Notes under the pieces: model-generated
What the model was told of the DNA's origin: nothing
Database searches by the model: none
What the model saw: the letters and a program-made list of their open reading frames with translations, nothing else
Source: Tichowtungia sp964398915
GTDB taxonomy: Bacteria; Verrucomicrobiota; Kiritimatiellia; Kiritimatiellales; Tichowtungiaceae
Direction of reading: 5' to 3'
DNA: 64,000 bases
Assembly: GCA_964398915.1 (NCBI GenBank)
Contig: CAYNOR010000008.1
Span: 43,637 to 107,636 of the forward strand
Program-made: the position numbers and the translations under genes
Shown: positions 18,061 through 26,804 of the stretch, one piece after another
Layout of the letters: the number at the start of each line of letters is the position of its first letter
Position numbering within the stretch: position 1 is the stretch's first letter

Positions 18061-20511
18061 ATGAAAGCGAAGAAGATTGTAATCATCGGCGGAGTGGCTG
18101 GCGGCGCCAGCGCGGCGGCGAAGGCTCGTCGGCTGAGCGAAGAGTCGGAAATCATTTTACTGGAGCGCGGGCCGTATGTTTCGTTCGCCAACTGCGGACT
18201 GCCGTATCACATCGGCGGTGAAATCGTCGACCGGGACCGGCTGCTCGTCACCACGCCGGAGCAGCTGCGCAAGCGGTTTCGTATCGACGTGCGTACCCGT
18301 AATGAGGTCACCGCCATCCAGGCTTCGGAAAAAGCGGTTGAAATCAAAAATCTGGAGACCGGCAGAATTTACCGTGAGTCATACGACGCGCTGATTCTCA
18401 GTCCCGGCGCTGAACCGGTTCGCCCGCCGATCCCAGGCATCGAAAATCCGAAGGTGCTGACGCTCCGCAACATGGAGGACATGGATCGCATTATCCAGGC
18501 CTTGGACGGCAAACAGCACGCGACGGTTATCGGCGGCGGTTACATCGGCCTCGAAATGGCCGAGGCGCTGCGCCGGCGTAAAATTGCGACGACACTGATT
18601 GAGCTGGCGCCGCAGGTGATGGGTTCAGCCGATCCGGAAATGGTTTCCATTCTTCATCAGGAACTGACGCTTAACGGTGTTGATTTGCGTCTGGGTATTT
18701 CCGTCACCGCTTTCAGCGAAGCAGAAAACGGACTGAAGCTGACTTTAAGTTCGGGCGAAACGCTCGAAACCGGCTTGGCCGTTCTGGCGATCGGCGTGAA
18801 GCCGGAAACTGCGCTGGCGAAATCCGCCGGTCTTGCACTGGGCCCGCGCGGCGGCATCCAAGTCAACGACCGCATGGAGACCTCGGACAAAAACATCTAC
18901 GCGGTCGGTGACGCTGTGGAAGTGACCGACTTCATCACCCGTCAGCCTGCGCTCATCCCGCTGGCCGGACCGGCCAACCGGCAGGGGCGCATTGCCGCCG
19001 ACAATATTTTTGGGCGCGATGTTCGCTATAAAGACACGCAGGGAACGGCGATCTGCAAGGTATTCGATCTCGCGATCGGCATGACCGGCCTCAGCGAGAA
19101 GGCGGCGAAGCGCGCGGGCATCGCATATGAAAAGATTTATATTCATCCGGCCAGCCACGCGTCGTATTATCCGGGCGCTGCCGCGCTCAGCATCAAAATG
19201 CTGTTTGATCCAATGTCCGGAAAAGTGCTCGGCGCGCAGGCGGTCGGCGCCGACGGCGTGGATAAGCGTATTGATGTTTTTGCCGTCGCCATCCGTGCCG
19301 GACTGACTGTTTTTGATCTCGAAGAACTGGAGCTTTCCTATGCTCCGCCCTTTGGCTCGGCCAAAGACCCCGTCAACTTCGCCGGATTCGTTGCGGCGAA
19401 CGCGCTGCGCGGCGATGTCAAACTCTGCCAGGTTGAAGATCTGGTCAAGCCGGCACCGCACTGCAAGATTCTCGATGTCCGCACGCCCGAAGAATTTTTC
19501 TCCGGCACCATTCCCGGCGCGAAAAACATTCCGGTTGATGAACTGCGCGACCGCCTCGGCGAGCTCTCGAAAGAAGAAGAATATCTCGTTTTCTGCCGCG
19601 TCGGACTGCGCGGCTATCTCGTCTGCCGCATTCTGCAGCAGAACGGGTTTAAGTGCCGCAACCTCACCGGCGGATACATTACCTACCAGCGGGTGAGCGG
19701 AATCGCGGCCATCGAAATGCCCGAAAACCACACGCCTGAAAGCGATTCAGACGAGCAGGATGTAAAAAAGGAGACGCCGATGAAACGGGTTAAAACGATT
19801 AATGCCTGCGGCCTGCAATGCCCCGGGCCGATTCTTCAGCTTAAAAACGCCATGGATGAAATCAACGAAGGCGAAGCGGTCAGCATTACCGCGACTGATC
19901 CGGGCTTTGTGGCGGATGCGCCCGCGTGGTGCAATACAACCGGCCATGAACTGGTCTCTCTGGAACCGGCGGAGAAGGGAGCTTACCGCGCCACTGTGAT
20001 CAAACGTACTCCTGCTGCGGGCGGAGTTCCCATGTCTGGAAAACGCGCCATGACCAACGTAGTATTCAGCAACGACTTTGATAAGTCGATGGCGGCGTTC
20101 ATCATCGCCAACGGCGCGGCGGCTGCGGGTTATGAAGTCACGCTCTTTTTCACCTTCTGGGGAATTAACATCCTGCGTAAACCCGGTCCGGTCACGGCGA
20201 AGAAAAACCTGATTGAAAAAATGTTCGGGGTCATGATGCCGAAAGGGCCGGACCGGCTGAAGCTCTCGCAGATGAATATGGGCGGGATGGGGCTGGCAAT
20301 GATTAAAGGCATTATGAAACATAAAAACGTCATGCCGCTTTCTGCGCTCATCGCGCAGGCGAAGCTCAGCGGGGTCAAACTGGTCGTCTGCACCATGAGC
20401 ATGGACCTGATGGGAATCAAAAAAGAGGAGCTGATTGACGGAGTTGAAGAAGGCGGCGTGGCGATGTACATTGACCGCCTGAGCCGCTCATCGGCCAATC
20501 TGTTTATTTAA
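18061..20511 (+). CDS. CoA-disulfide reductase-like oxidoreductase fused to rhodanese, TusA and DsrE domains
   Basis: An 816-residue four-part sulfur-transfer enzyme. Residues 1-450 are an FAD/NAD(P)H disulfide oxidoreductase of the CoADR/Nox type (IIGGVAGGASAAAKARR, single redox cysteine C45 in FANCGLPYH). Residues about 465-555 are a rhodanese domain with active cysteine C512 in FCRVGLRGY. Residues about 578-650 are a TusA domain with the CGLQCPGP motif (C583, C587). Residues about 660-816 are a DsrE/DsrF-like domain ending in a cysteine-bearing VVCTMSMDLMG loop. Together they could reduce persulfides or CoA polysulfides and relay sulfane sulfur along C45, C512, C587 and the DsrE cysteine. 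It follows a sulfur-type ArsR gene and precedes a ferredoxin by 14 bases. Confidence 0.9.
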   Translation: MKAKKIVIIGGVAGGASAAAKARRLSEESEIILLERGPYVSFANCGLPYHIGGEIVDRDRLLVTTPEQLRKRFRIDVRTRNEVTAIQASEKAVEIKNLETGRIYRESYDALILSPGAEPVRPPIPGIENPKVLTLRNMEDMDRIIQALDGKQHATVIGGGYIGLEMAEALRRRKIATTLIELAPQVMGSADPEMVSILHQELTLNGVDLRLGISVTAFSEAENGLKLTLSSGETLETGLAVLAIGVKPETALAKSAGLALGPRGGIQVNDRMETSDKNIYAVGDAVEVTDFITRQPALIPLAGPANRQGRIAADNIFGRDVRYKDTQGTAICKVFDLAIGMTGLSEKAAKRAGIAYEKIYIHPASHASYYPGAAALSIKMLFDPMSGKVLGAQAVGADGVDKRIDVFAVAIRAGLTVFDLEELELSYAPPFGSAKDPVNFAGFVAANALRGDVKLCQVEDLVKPAPHCKILDVRTPEEFFSGTIPGAKNIPVDELRDRLGELSKEEEYLVFCRVGLRGYLVCRILQQNGFKCRNLTGGYITYQRVSGIAAIEMPENHTPESDSDEQDVKKETPMKRVKTINACGLQCPGPILQLKNAMDEINEGEAVSITATDPGFVADAPAWCNTTGHELVSLEPAEKGAYRATVIKRTPAAGGVPMSGKRAMTNVVFSNDFDKSMAAFIIANGAAAAGYEVTLFFTFWGINILRKPGPVTAKKNLIEKMFGVMMPKGPDRLKLSQMNMGGMGLAMIKGIMKHKNVMPLSALIAQAKLSGVKLVVCTMSMDLMGIKKEELIDGVEEGGVAMYIDRLSRSSANLFI

Positions 20512-20525
20512 ACAAGGAGAAAGCT

Positions 20526-20699
20526 ATGCCACGGATTATCAACAAAGATGAATGTGTAAACTGCGGAGCGTGCGAACCGGTTTGTCCGGTAGAGTGCATT
20601 TCCGAGGTGGATAACAAACGCTTCATTAAAGCGGCCGATTGTATTGACTGCGGCGCGTGCGAACCCGTTTGCCCGGGCAACTGTATTTCCGAAGCGTGA
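20526..20699 (+). CDS. 2[4Fe-4S] ferredoxin (57 residues)
   Basis: A small ferredoxin missed by length-filtered ORF searches. It has two CxxCxxCxxxC clusters: C10, C13, C16, C20 and C39, C42, C45, C49, each followed by a further C four residues later. The two halves repeat CGACEPVCP. AAGGAGAAAGCT precedes the ATG. It follows the fusion oxidoreductase by 14 bases, so it probably supplies or accepts electrons for that sulfur-redox protein. Confidence 0.92.
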   Translation: MPRIINKDECVNCGACEPVCPVECISEVDNKRFIKAADCIDCGACEPVCPGNCISEA

Positions 20700-20741
20700 T
20701 CTGACGACTTATACGGGATTAACTTAATGAGTATTTTTTTC

Positions 20742-20861
20742 ACCACCCGCTTCGCTAGAGCAGACTTCGGAGTAAGGCAGAGAACCTCTGGCCATCGTTT
20801 ATTCCAACCCTTGCCTTTATCCTCTGAACTCCTCGGAGGTTTCTCCAGCGAAGCGGGTGGT
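20742..20861. repeat. Long inverted repeat between ferredoxin and crtN
   Basis: ACCACCCGCTTCGCT (20742-20756) and its perfect reverse complement AGCGAAGCGGGTGGT (20847-20861) enclose 90 bases with further short complementary parts. The convergent position suggests a shared terminator, but the arms and loop are large for that. A small MITE is possible. Confidence 0.55.
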
Positions 20862-20911
20862 AGAACATTTCTTGTTCTAATCTGATCAATACAATTCAAA
20901 TTGATTCCGTA

Positions 20912-22432
20912 TTAGATCATCCGGTTGGCTGAGGTGAACTCCACACCGTATTTGCGTGAGATGAGGTTGGCGGCGATACGGCCCGATTCATAGATGGTGG
21001 GCAGTCCACTGCCCGGATGGGTTCCGCCGCCAGCCAGATAGCAGTTGTCTACTTCCTCGAATTTATTGCGCGGGCGCAGGTGGATCATCTGATCCCAGCT
21101 GTGCGCCAGATTGAAGGTGGCTCCGGCATAGACATTCAGATCGTCGCGCCAGTCCGCCGGAGTCATCACTTTTTCCTCTACGATGTGTTCACGCAGACCG
21201 GTCATGCCGCCGCGCTGCTCCATAATATCGAGCACGGTCTCGCGAAAGGCCGCTTCCTTCTGCTCCCAGTCGATGTCCGCACGCAGGTTGGGCATGGGTA
21301 CGAGGACGTAGATGGCCGAATGGCCTTCCGGCGCGAGGGTCGGGTCGGTGACGGACGCGTTGCGGACGTAAACGGACAGGTCGCTGTCCGGCTCGCGCAG
21401 GTGGAAAATATCGTCCACATTTTTGCGGTAGTCTTTGGCGAAAAAGATGGTGTGGTGGGGCAGGTCGTACTGCTTGTCGAGCCCGAGGTAGAGCATGAAG
21501 GTGGAGCAGGAAAACTTTTTCTTCTCCAGTTTGGCAGGACTGTATTTTTTCAGCACGCCGGGTGCAAAAAGCGTTGAGGCGGCGTAGGCGAAATCGGCAT
21601 TGATGATCACCTCATCACTTTCAATCCGTTCGCCGTTTTCAAGCTCCACGCCGCGGGCCGCGCCGTTGCGGACAAGGATTTGTTTGACGGGGGCGTTTAG
21701 GCGGATTTCTGCGCCGTTGGCGCGGGCCGTATCGGCCATCGTATCGGAGATACGGCTCAGCCCGCCGATCGGATGATAGATACCGAAGGCATGTTCGATG
21801 TAGGGAATAATGGCGAACATTCCGGGACATTCCCATGGCGACATGCCGAGATATTTAGCCTGGAAGGTGAAGGAGAGCGCCAGTTTTTCCTCACGGAAAT
21901 TTTTCACCATAATGTCGTAGAGACTCTTGCCGAGCGCCAGGTGCGGAACCGCCTTGATCAGATGCGGGGAGAGAAAGGAGCGCCACGTGTGGTACGACTT
22001 CTGGAGACAGGGATAGAGCGCGTCGAAACGTTTTTTCTCGCGGGTGAAAAACGGCCCGTACGCCTCTTCGTAGCCGGGGAATACGCGGGCGATTTCGGTT
22101 TTCATTTTGTCCACGCCGTTGGTGGGTTCGATAAACTGATCCTCGAACTGAAGGCGATACATCGGCTCCAGCTTGCGCATATCCATCAGCTCGTCGCAGT
22201 CAGCGCCCGCCTCTTCAAACACCTCGTCGAGGATGGGTTTGAGCATTAGAAAGGTCGGCCCGATATCAAAGGTATATGGCCCCAGGTGCAGTGCGCCGTT
22301 GCGTCCACCGACACGATCCTGCGCCTCGAACACCGACACCTGAAAACCGCGTTTGGCCAGAATCATAGCGGCGGTTAATCCGCCCGGTCCGGCTCCGATG
22401 ATCACAATTCGCTTGCTGTTCATAAATAGCAC
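20912..22432 (-). CDS. crtN: Diapophytoene desaturase CrtN-like (carotenoid oxidoreductase)
   Basis: A 506-residue FAD-dependent carotene desaturase. It has the dinucleotide motif GAGPGGLTAAMILAKRG, FDIGPTFLML, a central SCSTFMLYLGLD block, and the C-terminal GGTHPGSGLPTIYESG substrate/FAD signature. The SCS..LMY.G.D and HPGxGxP blocks resemble staphylococcal CrtN more than CrtP. CrtN inserts double bonds into 4,4'-diapophytoene. The start may be the internal ATG at residue 4, giving MNSKRIVIIG. It faces the ferredoxin operon convergently, and DUF116 runs the other way from the opposite side, so it is transcribed alone. Confidence 0.82.
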   Translation of the reverse strand: MLFMNSKRIVIIGAGPGGLTAAMILAKRGFQVSVFEAQDRVGGRNGALHLGPYTFDIGPTFLMLKPILDEVFEEAGADCDELMDMRKLEPMYRLQFEDQFIEPTNGVDKMKTEIARVFPGYEEAYGPFFTREKKRFDALYPCLQKSYHTWRSFLSPHLIKAVPHLALGKSLYDIMVKNFREEKLALSFTFQAKYLGMSPWECPGMFAIIPYIEHAFGIYHPIGGLSRISDTMADTARANGAEIRLNAPVKQILVRNGAARGVELENGERIESDEVIINADFAYAASTLFAPGVLKKYSPAKLEKKKFSCSTFMLYLGLDKQYDLPHHTIFFAKDYRKNVDDIFHLREPDSDLSVYVRNASVTDPTLAPEGHSAIYVLVPMPNLRADIDWEQKEAAFRETVLDIMEQRGGMTGLREHIVEEKVMTPADWRDDLNVYAGATFNLAHSWDQMIHLRPRNKFEEVDNCYLAGGGTHPGSGLPTIYESGRIAANLISRKYGVEFTSANRMI

Positions 22433-22514
22433 TCCCGCTTAGGCAAGCTACCCTACGGCTTATTTAGATAAAAAAGAAGTCTCTTTTTAAGCGCCCGGCA
22501 GGTACTGTCAACGC

Positions 22515-22955
22515 ATGTTCAGTCGTTCGTTTGTGAAGTTTAATAATTGGCTTACGCGGCTTCGCCGGACGCAGGTCCGCGCGGAAAATCTGCTGTTGCT
22601 GGTTCCCCGTTGTTTGCAAAAAAACGGCTGCACGCAAACGCTGGGCGAAACGATTGATGGTTGCAAGGCCTGCGGGCAGTGCAATGTTACGGACCTGCTG
22701 GCGATTCGCGACGAATTCGGCATCCGGTGCAGTATGGCCGCCGGCGGGCGCGAGGCGCTCGCCTTCGTGCGCGACCCGCAGGTTAAAGCGGTTGTTGCGG
22801 TTGCCTGCGAAAAAGAACTCACGCAGGGTATCCTTGCCGTCTTTCCGAAGCCGGTACTCGGTGTATTAAATATCCAGACCAACGGCCCGTGCCGCAATAC
22901 GCGACTGGATCCGGATCGTGTGCGGGCGGCCATCCGTTCCGTACTCAAAGTCTAA
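22515..22955 (+). CDS. DUF116 family protein
   Basis: A 146-residue protein of the DUF116 family, which is conserved in anaerobes with no firm function. The pattern is visible: LLLVPRCLQKNGC, DGCKACGQCNV with a cysteine cluster, MAAGG, VAVACEKELTQGI, and NGPCRNTRLD. Cysteines in KACGQC and VACEK could bind an Fe-S cluster or metal. It sits between crtN and the aldehyde dehydrogenase, overlapping the end of the latter by four bases in convergent orientation. Confidence 0.8.
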   Translation: MFSRSFVKFNNWLTRLRRTQVRAENLLLLVPRCLQKNGCTQTLGETIDGCKACGQCNVTDLLAIRDEFGIRCSMAAGGREALAFVRDPQVKAVVAVACEKELTQGILAVFPKPVLGVLNIQTNGPCRNTRLDPDRVRAAIRSVLKV

Positions 22956-24331
22956 CTGCCGGCAAAAAAGCGATATCCCCGCTTGAGGAAGTTGAGCGGA
23001 ACGTTCATCGGTGGATACAGCGCCGCAAGATCAAACCGGGTGGAGCGGGTTAATACGCTCCGAAAATGGCTGAAGGTGTCGAAGCCGGTTTTCCCGTGAT
23101 AAGCCCCTATGCCGCTTTCACCCCGTCCGCCAAAAGGTAATTCTTTCGGGATCAGTTGGCTGATCGTGTCATTGATGCAGACACCGCCCGACGGGATGGC
23201 TTTCATAAGCCGTTGTTGCTGTTCCGGATCGTCGGTGAACAGGTAAAGCGCCAGCGGGGCTGAGCGTGTTTTACAAAAGGCGATGATGTCGTTTTCGGAA
23301 TCATAGGGCAGGACAGGGAGCAGGGGGCCGAAGATTTCTTCCTGCATGAGCGGGCTGTCGAGCGGCGGATCGAGGATGATCGTCGGGGCGATAAAGAGAT
23401 CGTCCGCATTGCATTTGCACTCCGGCGCGAGTGCAACCATCCGGTCGAAGTGATGCCGGTTGACGATCCGTCCATAGTCTGGACTCTGCTGGGGATTTTC
23501 GCCGTAAAACTGCAAAACAGTCCGGTGCAACTGGTTTGTGAAATCAGATAGCATGGAACGGGGCACCCAGACGTGATCGGGTGCGACGCAAATTTGGCCG
23601 GCATTCATAAACTTGCCGCGTACAATCCGTCGTGCGGCGACCGGCAGGCAGGTGTTTTCACCGACCATGGCGGGGCTTTTTCCGCCCAGTTCCAGCGTCA
23701 CCGGAATCAGTTGTTTGGCGGCAGCCAGAGCAACCGCACGTCCCGCTTCAGTGCCTCCGGTGAAAAAGATGTGGTCGAATGGCTGGCTGAGTAATTCTTC
23801 CGCCACGTCCCGCCCGCCCTCAACGACGCAGATATAATCGGGATCAAAGGCCGCCTCGACCAGGGTTTTTAAAGCCGCCGAGGTGTGCGGAGTCAGTTCA
23901 GAAGGTTTGATGACAGCGCAATTTCCGGCCGTTACGGCGGCGACCAGCGGGGAGAGAACTAATTGTATGGGATAGTTCCACGGGCCGATGATCAGTACAG
24001 TTCCTTTGGGCTCCGGTACGACTTGTGCCCGGGCCGGACGCAGTCCCGCCGGAACTGCAACGCGCTGCGGACGGCTCCAGCGGCGCATATTTTTCAGTGC
24101 ATAACGGATATCGCTTTGCACAAAGCCCGTTTCAGACGTGTAGGCATCCAGCGGCGACTTGCGCAGGTCGGCATGGAGCGCGTTGTGGAGCTGTGCCTCG
24201 TATGTTTCGAGCGCAACGGCCAATTTGCGGAGCTGGTCGTGTCGAAAGGTAAGGCTTCTGGTGGCGCCGCTTTCGAAAAAACGGCGCATGCGATCAATCT
24301 GGATTTGGTTGTTCATCGCGCTTGGCGTCAT
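22952..24331 (-). CDS. Aldehyde dehydrogenase, ALDH3-like; likely carotenoid aldehyde oxidase
   Basis: A 459-residue NAD(P)-dependent aldehyde dehydrogenase. Catalytic residues are E214 in LELGGKSP and C248 in GQICVAPDHV, with the FTGGT cofactor loop before them. The length and the hydrophobic C-terminus are typical of ALDH3 enzymes that act at membranes. In staphyloxanthin synthesis AldH oxidises 4,4'-diaponeurosporenal to the carboxylic acid after CrtP, and this gene lies between crtN and crtP. A later in-frame ATG (residue 6) is possible as the start. The divergent TPR-like gene begins about 30 bases away. Confidence 0.85.
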   Translation of the reverse strand: MTPSAMNNQIQIDRMRRFFESGATRSLTFRHDQLRKLAVALETYEAQLHNALHADLRKSPLDAYTSETGFVQSDIRYALKNMRRWSRPQRVAVPAGLRPARAQVVPEPKGTVLIIGPWNYPIQLVLSPLVAAVTAGNCAVIKPSELTPHTSAALKTLVEAAFDPDYICVVEGGRDVAEELLSQPFDHIFFTGGTEAGRAVALAAAKQLIPVTLELGGKSPAMVGENTCLPVAARRIVRGKFMNAGQICVAPDHVWVPRSMLSDFTNQLHRTVLQFYGENPQQSPDYGRIVNRHHFDRMVALAPECKCNADDLFIAPTIILDPPLDSPLMQEEIFGPLLPVLPYDSENDIIAFCKTRSAPLALYLFTDDPEQQQRLMKAIPSGGVCINDTISQLIPKELPFGGRGESGIGAYHGKTGFDTFSHFRSVLTRSTRFDLAALYPPMNVPLNFLKRGYRFFAGS

Positions 24332-24361
24332 GCTCGGTCATGTCTAGACTCCCGTCAAGCG

Positions 24362-24883
24362 ATGATCACACGGCTTTTCATCTTTTGTGTCCTGTTGGTT
24401 ACTGTATCCGGACTGTCCGGTTCGGCGGAGGATTCGCTTGCGCAGGCCCGACCGTCGTTTGAGATCATGCTCCGCGCCGGTGCCGGAGAGGCGACGGATG
24501 AGCAGATCGGGACGGCCGAGGCCGATATACAAACGGCGATGAAGTCCGGACGGCAGATAGGCGAGTGCGAGGCCATGCTGGCGACCGTGTACGGGTTTGA
24601 GCTGAGCCGTCATCCGTGGAAAGCCCTATGGCTCGGACCGAAGATCCTTCCGCTTTACCGCTCCGCACTCCGCCGCGAGCCGGGAAACGCCCGCGTCCAT
24701 TATCTGGCCGGACTCGGCTTTATGAGAGCGCCCGAAAAATTCCGCGATCTTGCGGAAACGGAGCGGCTTCTTTTTCGTGCCAGAGAGCTTTATGCACAGG
24801 ATGGCGATGAGGCGGGCTTTGGTAAAGCGAGCCGTTATCTGGATGAGTTGAAGGCCATCAAAAACAGGCAGGAGGCAGAATGA
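24362..24883 (+). CDS. Small secreted TPR-like protein of unknown function
   Basis: A 173-residue exported protein. I start at the ATG at 24362, which gives a clean signal peptide (MITRLFIFCVLLVTVSGLSGSAE). The mature part is helical, and the ALRREPGNARVHYLAGLGF segment looks like a single TPR repeat. A KFRDLAETERLLFRARELY helix follows. The stop overlaps the crtP start (ATGA-type, four bases), so translation is probably coupled. No family is recognised. Its tight linkage suggests a role in the carotenoid pathway or its membrane placement. Confidence 0.7.
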   Translation: MITRLFIFCVLLVTVSGLSGSAEDSLAQARPSFEIMLRAGAGEATDEQIGTAEADIQTAMKSGRQIGECEAMLATVYGFELSRHPWKALWLGPKILPLYRSALRREPGNARVHYLAGLGFMRAPEKFRDLAETERLLFRARELYAQDGDEAGFGKASRYLDELKAIKNRQEAE

Positions 24884-26388
24884 GTTCCGGAAAAAAAGTT
24901 GCAGTGATCGGTTCAGGGCTCGGCGGGATTTCTGCCGCGATTTCATTGCGGCAGGCGGGTTATGAGGTAGATCTCTATGAAAAGAACAGCCGGATCGGCG
25001 GGAAGCTGAATCTGCTGGAAGCACAGGGCTACACCTTTGATATGGGGCCGTCCATCCTGACACTGCCGCACCTGTTCGAGCGGCTGTTCGAGCGCTCCGG
25101 CAAAAAAATGGCGGACTATATTCCGATCCGCACGGTCCGCCCGCACTGGCGCAACTTTTTTGAAGACGGCACGGTGATCAATCTGTACCCCGAGCCGGAG
25201 AAAATGGCGGCGGAGGCCGAACGCGTCGCTCCGGGTTCCGCCAAAGAGGTGGCCGCTTTTCTGGCTTACGCGGCGAAGCAGTATGATCTGGTTGAGAACG
25301 GATACTTCGAGGCCGGACTCGACACCGTCCGCGACTTCCAGCGCTTCTACGGCCTCTGGCAGTTCATGCAGTTCGATATGATCCACTCAATGCATGGCGG
25401 CGTCGCGAAGCGCATCCGCGATCCGCATCTGCGCGATGTGTTCGACTTTTTTATCAAATACGTCGGCTCCTCCGCCTATGACGCGCCCGGATTCATGAAC
25501 TGTATGCCGACCATCCAGTTTCGGCATGATCTGTGGTATGTCGATGGCGGAATGTACGGCATTGCGCGCGGGCTGGGAAAACTGATGGATGAAATCGGAG
25601 TGCGCGTGCATCTCAACCGCGAAGTTAAACGGATCGAAAAGTCGCTCGGGCGCGTTACCGGGCTGGAATTTTCCGATGGATCAAGAATTCAGGCGGACAT
25701 TATCGTGTCGAACATGGAAGTGATTCCGGCCTACCGCAAACTTCTCGGTGAAAGCGGAAAATATTTCCAAACCTTGGAAAAACGGCTGGAGCCGGCCTGT
25801 TCCGGGCTGGTGGTCGATCTGGGGCTTGACTGTAAATATGAACAGCTGGCCCATCACAACTTTTTCTTTTCCGGCAATCAGAAGGAGCATTTCAAAAGCG
25901 TCTTTCGCAAAAAGCAGATTCCTCACGATCCGACCATCTATCTGGTTGCCGCTTCACGAACCGATCCGACCGTTGCTCCCGCGGGGTGTGACTGCCTGAA
26001 AATTCTGCCGCACATTCCGTACATCAACGACAAAAACCCCTATACGCACGAAGACTACCTCGCGCTGAAAGAGCGCATCATCGACAAGCTCGAACGGATG
26101 GGACTGACCGGTTTGCGGAAGCATACGGTCTTTGAACACGTCTGGACTCCGTTCGATATCCAAAAAAACTATTACTCAAACGGCGGCTCCATCTACGGCG
26201 TTGTTTCCAACCGCTGGAAAAACTTCGCTTTCAAAGGGCCCAAGCAAAGCCCGCTCTACGAAAACCTCTTCTTCACCGGCGGGTCGGTCAATCCCGGCGG
26301 CGGCATGCCGATGGTGGTGCTGTGCGGACAAAACGTCGCGCGAAAGGTGGTCGAATGGGATCTCTTGAATAACCCGGGGCGGGCTTAA
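24880..26388 (+). CDS. crtP: CrtP-like C30 carotenoid oxidase
   Basis: A 502-residue FAD oxidoreductase. It resembles staphylococcal CrtP closely in remembered blocks: GSGLGGISAAISLRQAGYEV, FDMGPSILTLPHLFERLFE, RNFFEDGT, FFIKYVGSSAYDAP, DLWYVDGGMYG, ISNMEVIPAYRKLL, LAHHNFFFSGN, PHIPYINDK, GSVNPGGGMPMV. CrtP oxidises the terminal methyl group of 4,4'-diaponeurosporene to an aldehyde. It is translationally coupled to the preceding small gene. The integron array starts about 230 bases after its stop and separates it from crtQ and crtO. A TTTCCAAACCTTGGAAA palindrome lies inside the coding sequence at 25764-25780. Confidence 0.85.
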   Translation: MSSGKKVAVIGSGLGGISAAISLRQAGYEVDLYEKNSRIGGKLNLLEAQGYTFDMGPSILTLPHLFERLFERSGKKMADYIPIRTVRPHWRNFFEDGTVINLYPEPEKMAAEAERVAPGSAKEVAAFLAYAAKQYDLVENGYFEAGLDTVRDFQRFYGLWQFMQFDMIHSMHGGVAKRIRDPHLRDVFDFFIKYVGSSAYDAPGFMNCMPTIQFRHDLWYVDGGMYGIARGLGKLMDEIGVRVHLNREVKRIEKSLGRVTGLEFSDGSRIQADIIVSNMEVIPAYRKLLGESGKYFQTLEKRLEPACSGLVVDLGLDCKYEQLAHHNFFFSGNQKEHFKSVFRKKQIPHDPTIYLVAASRTDPTVAPAGCDCLKILPHIPYINDKNPYTHEDYLALKERIIDKLERMGLTGLRKHTVFEHVWTPFDIQKNYYSNGGSIYGVVSNRWKNFAFKGPKQSPLYENLFFTGGSVNPGGGMPMVVLCGQNVARKVVEWDLLNNPGRA

Positions 26389-26614
26389 AATGCAGATGAG
26401 GCTTCTGATTTTAAGGAATATTTTTTTGACAGGATAAACAGGATTTTTATTTCCCATCCGGTCGATCCGGTAATCCTGTCTGAAATTCATTTCCAAACCT
26501 CGGAAGATTCTTAGCCACAAGAGAGCGCATAGAGCTCAAAAAATTCCTTTTCAGAGTTCGGATTCCTTTGAGATTCCTGAGTTCTTTCGTGGCAAACAAT
26601 TTACATATATTTTT
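26389..26614. other. Repeat-rich spacer after crtP
   Basis: It contains GACAGGAT...ATCCTGTC (about 26429 and 26474), a dispersed TTTCCAA-type palindrome at 26490-26505, and an imperfect stem running from GCCACAAGAG (about 26514) to TTCTTTCGTGGC (about 26583). No gene is seen. These are typical extragenic repeats and may terminate the crtP transcript. Confidence 0.5.
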
Positions 26615-26670
26615 AGTGGACGTCTCGCGTCACTCTGAGCGGGCGGAGTCCGCGATAGAGTGAAAGCGGT
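26615..26670 (-). repeat. attC of cassette 1, proximal part (split by IS)
   Basis: AGTGGAC at the left edge replaces the usual AAC box, followed by the internal hairpin CACTCTGAGC...GATAGAGTG and AAAGCGGT. The reading stops there because the IS110-family element begins. The missing R'' end (GGTGGTTCGG) is found at 28369. The interior is nearly identical to the attC at 31374-31437. Confidence 0.8.
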
Positions 26671-26720
26671 TGATACTCATCTAAGCCCTTTGGATAGGGC
26701 GGTGTATTCCTTATTCTAAA

Positions 26721-26780
26721 AATTGGGTGCCTCCTCCTGGTCAAGGATACGGGCTCTCCGCCCGGAGGCGGCTCCCAATT
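26721..26780 (+). promoter_or_regulatory. Leader hairpin of the IS110-type transposase
   Basis: AATTGGG pairs with CCCAATT, and GCCTCC with GGAGGC just inside, forming a stem about 60 bases long before the transposase. GGAGGAGG then precedes the ATG at 26805. Confidence 0.5.
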
Positions 26781-26804
26781 GACAACTAAACGGAGGAGGC
26801 ATGG

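Noticed and set aside
20504..20899. 131-codon ORF antisense to the ferredoxin
   Set aside because: The ferredoxin cysteine pattern on the plus strand is unambiguous and the antisense frame has no domain.
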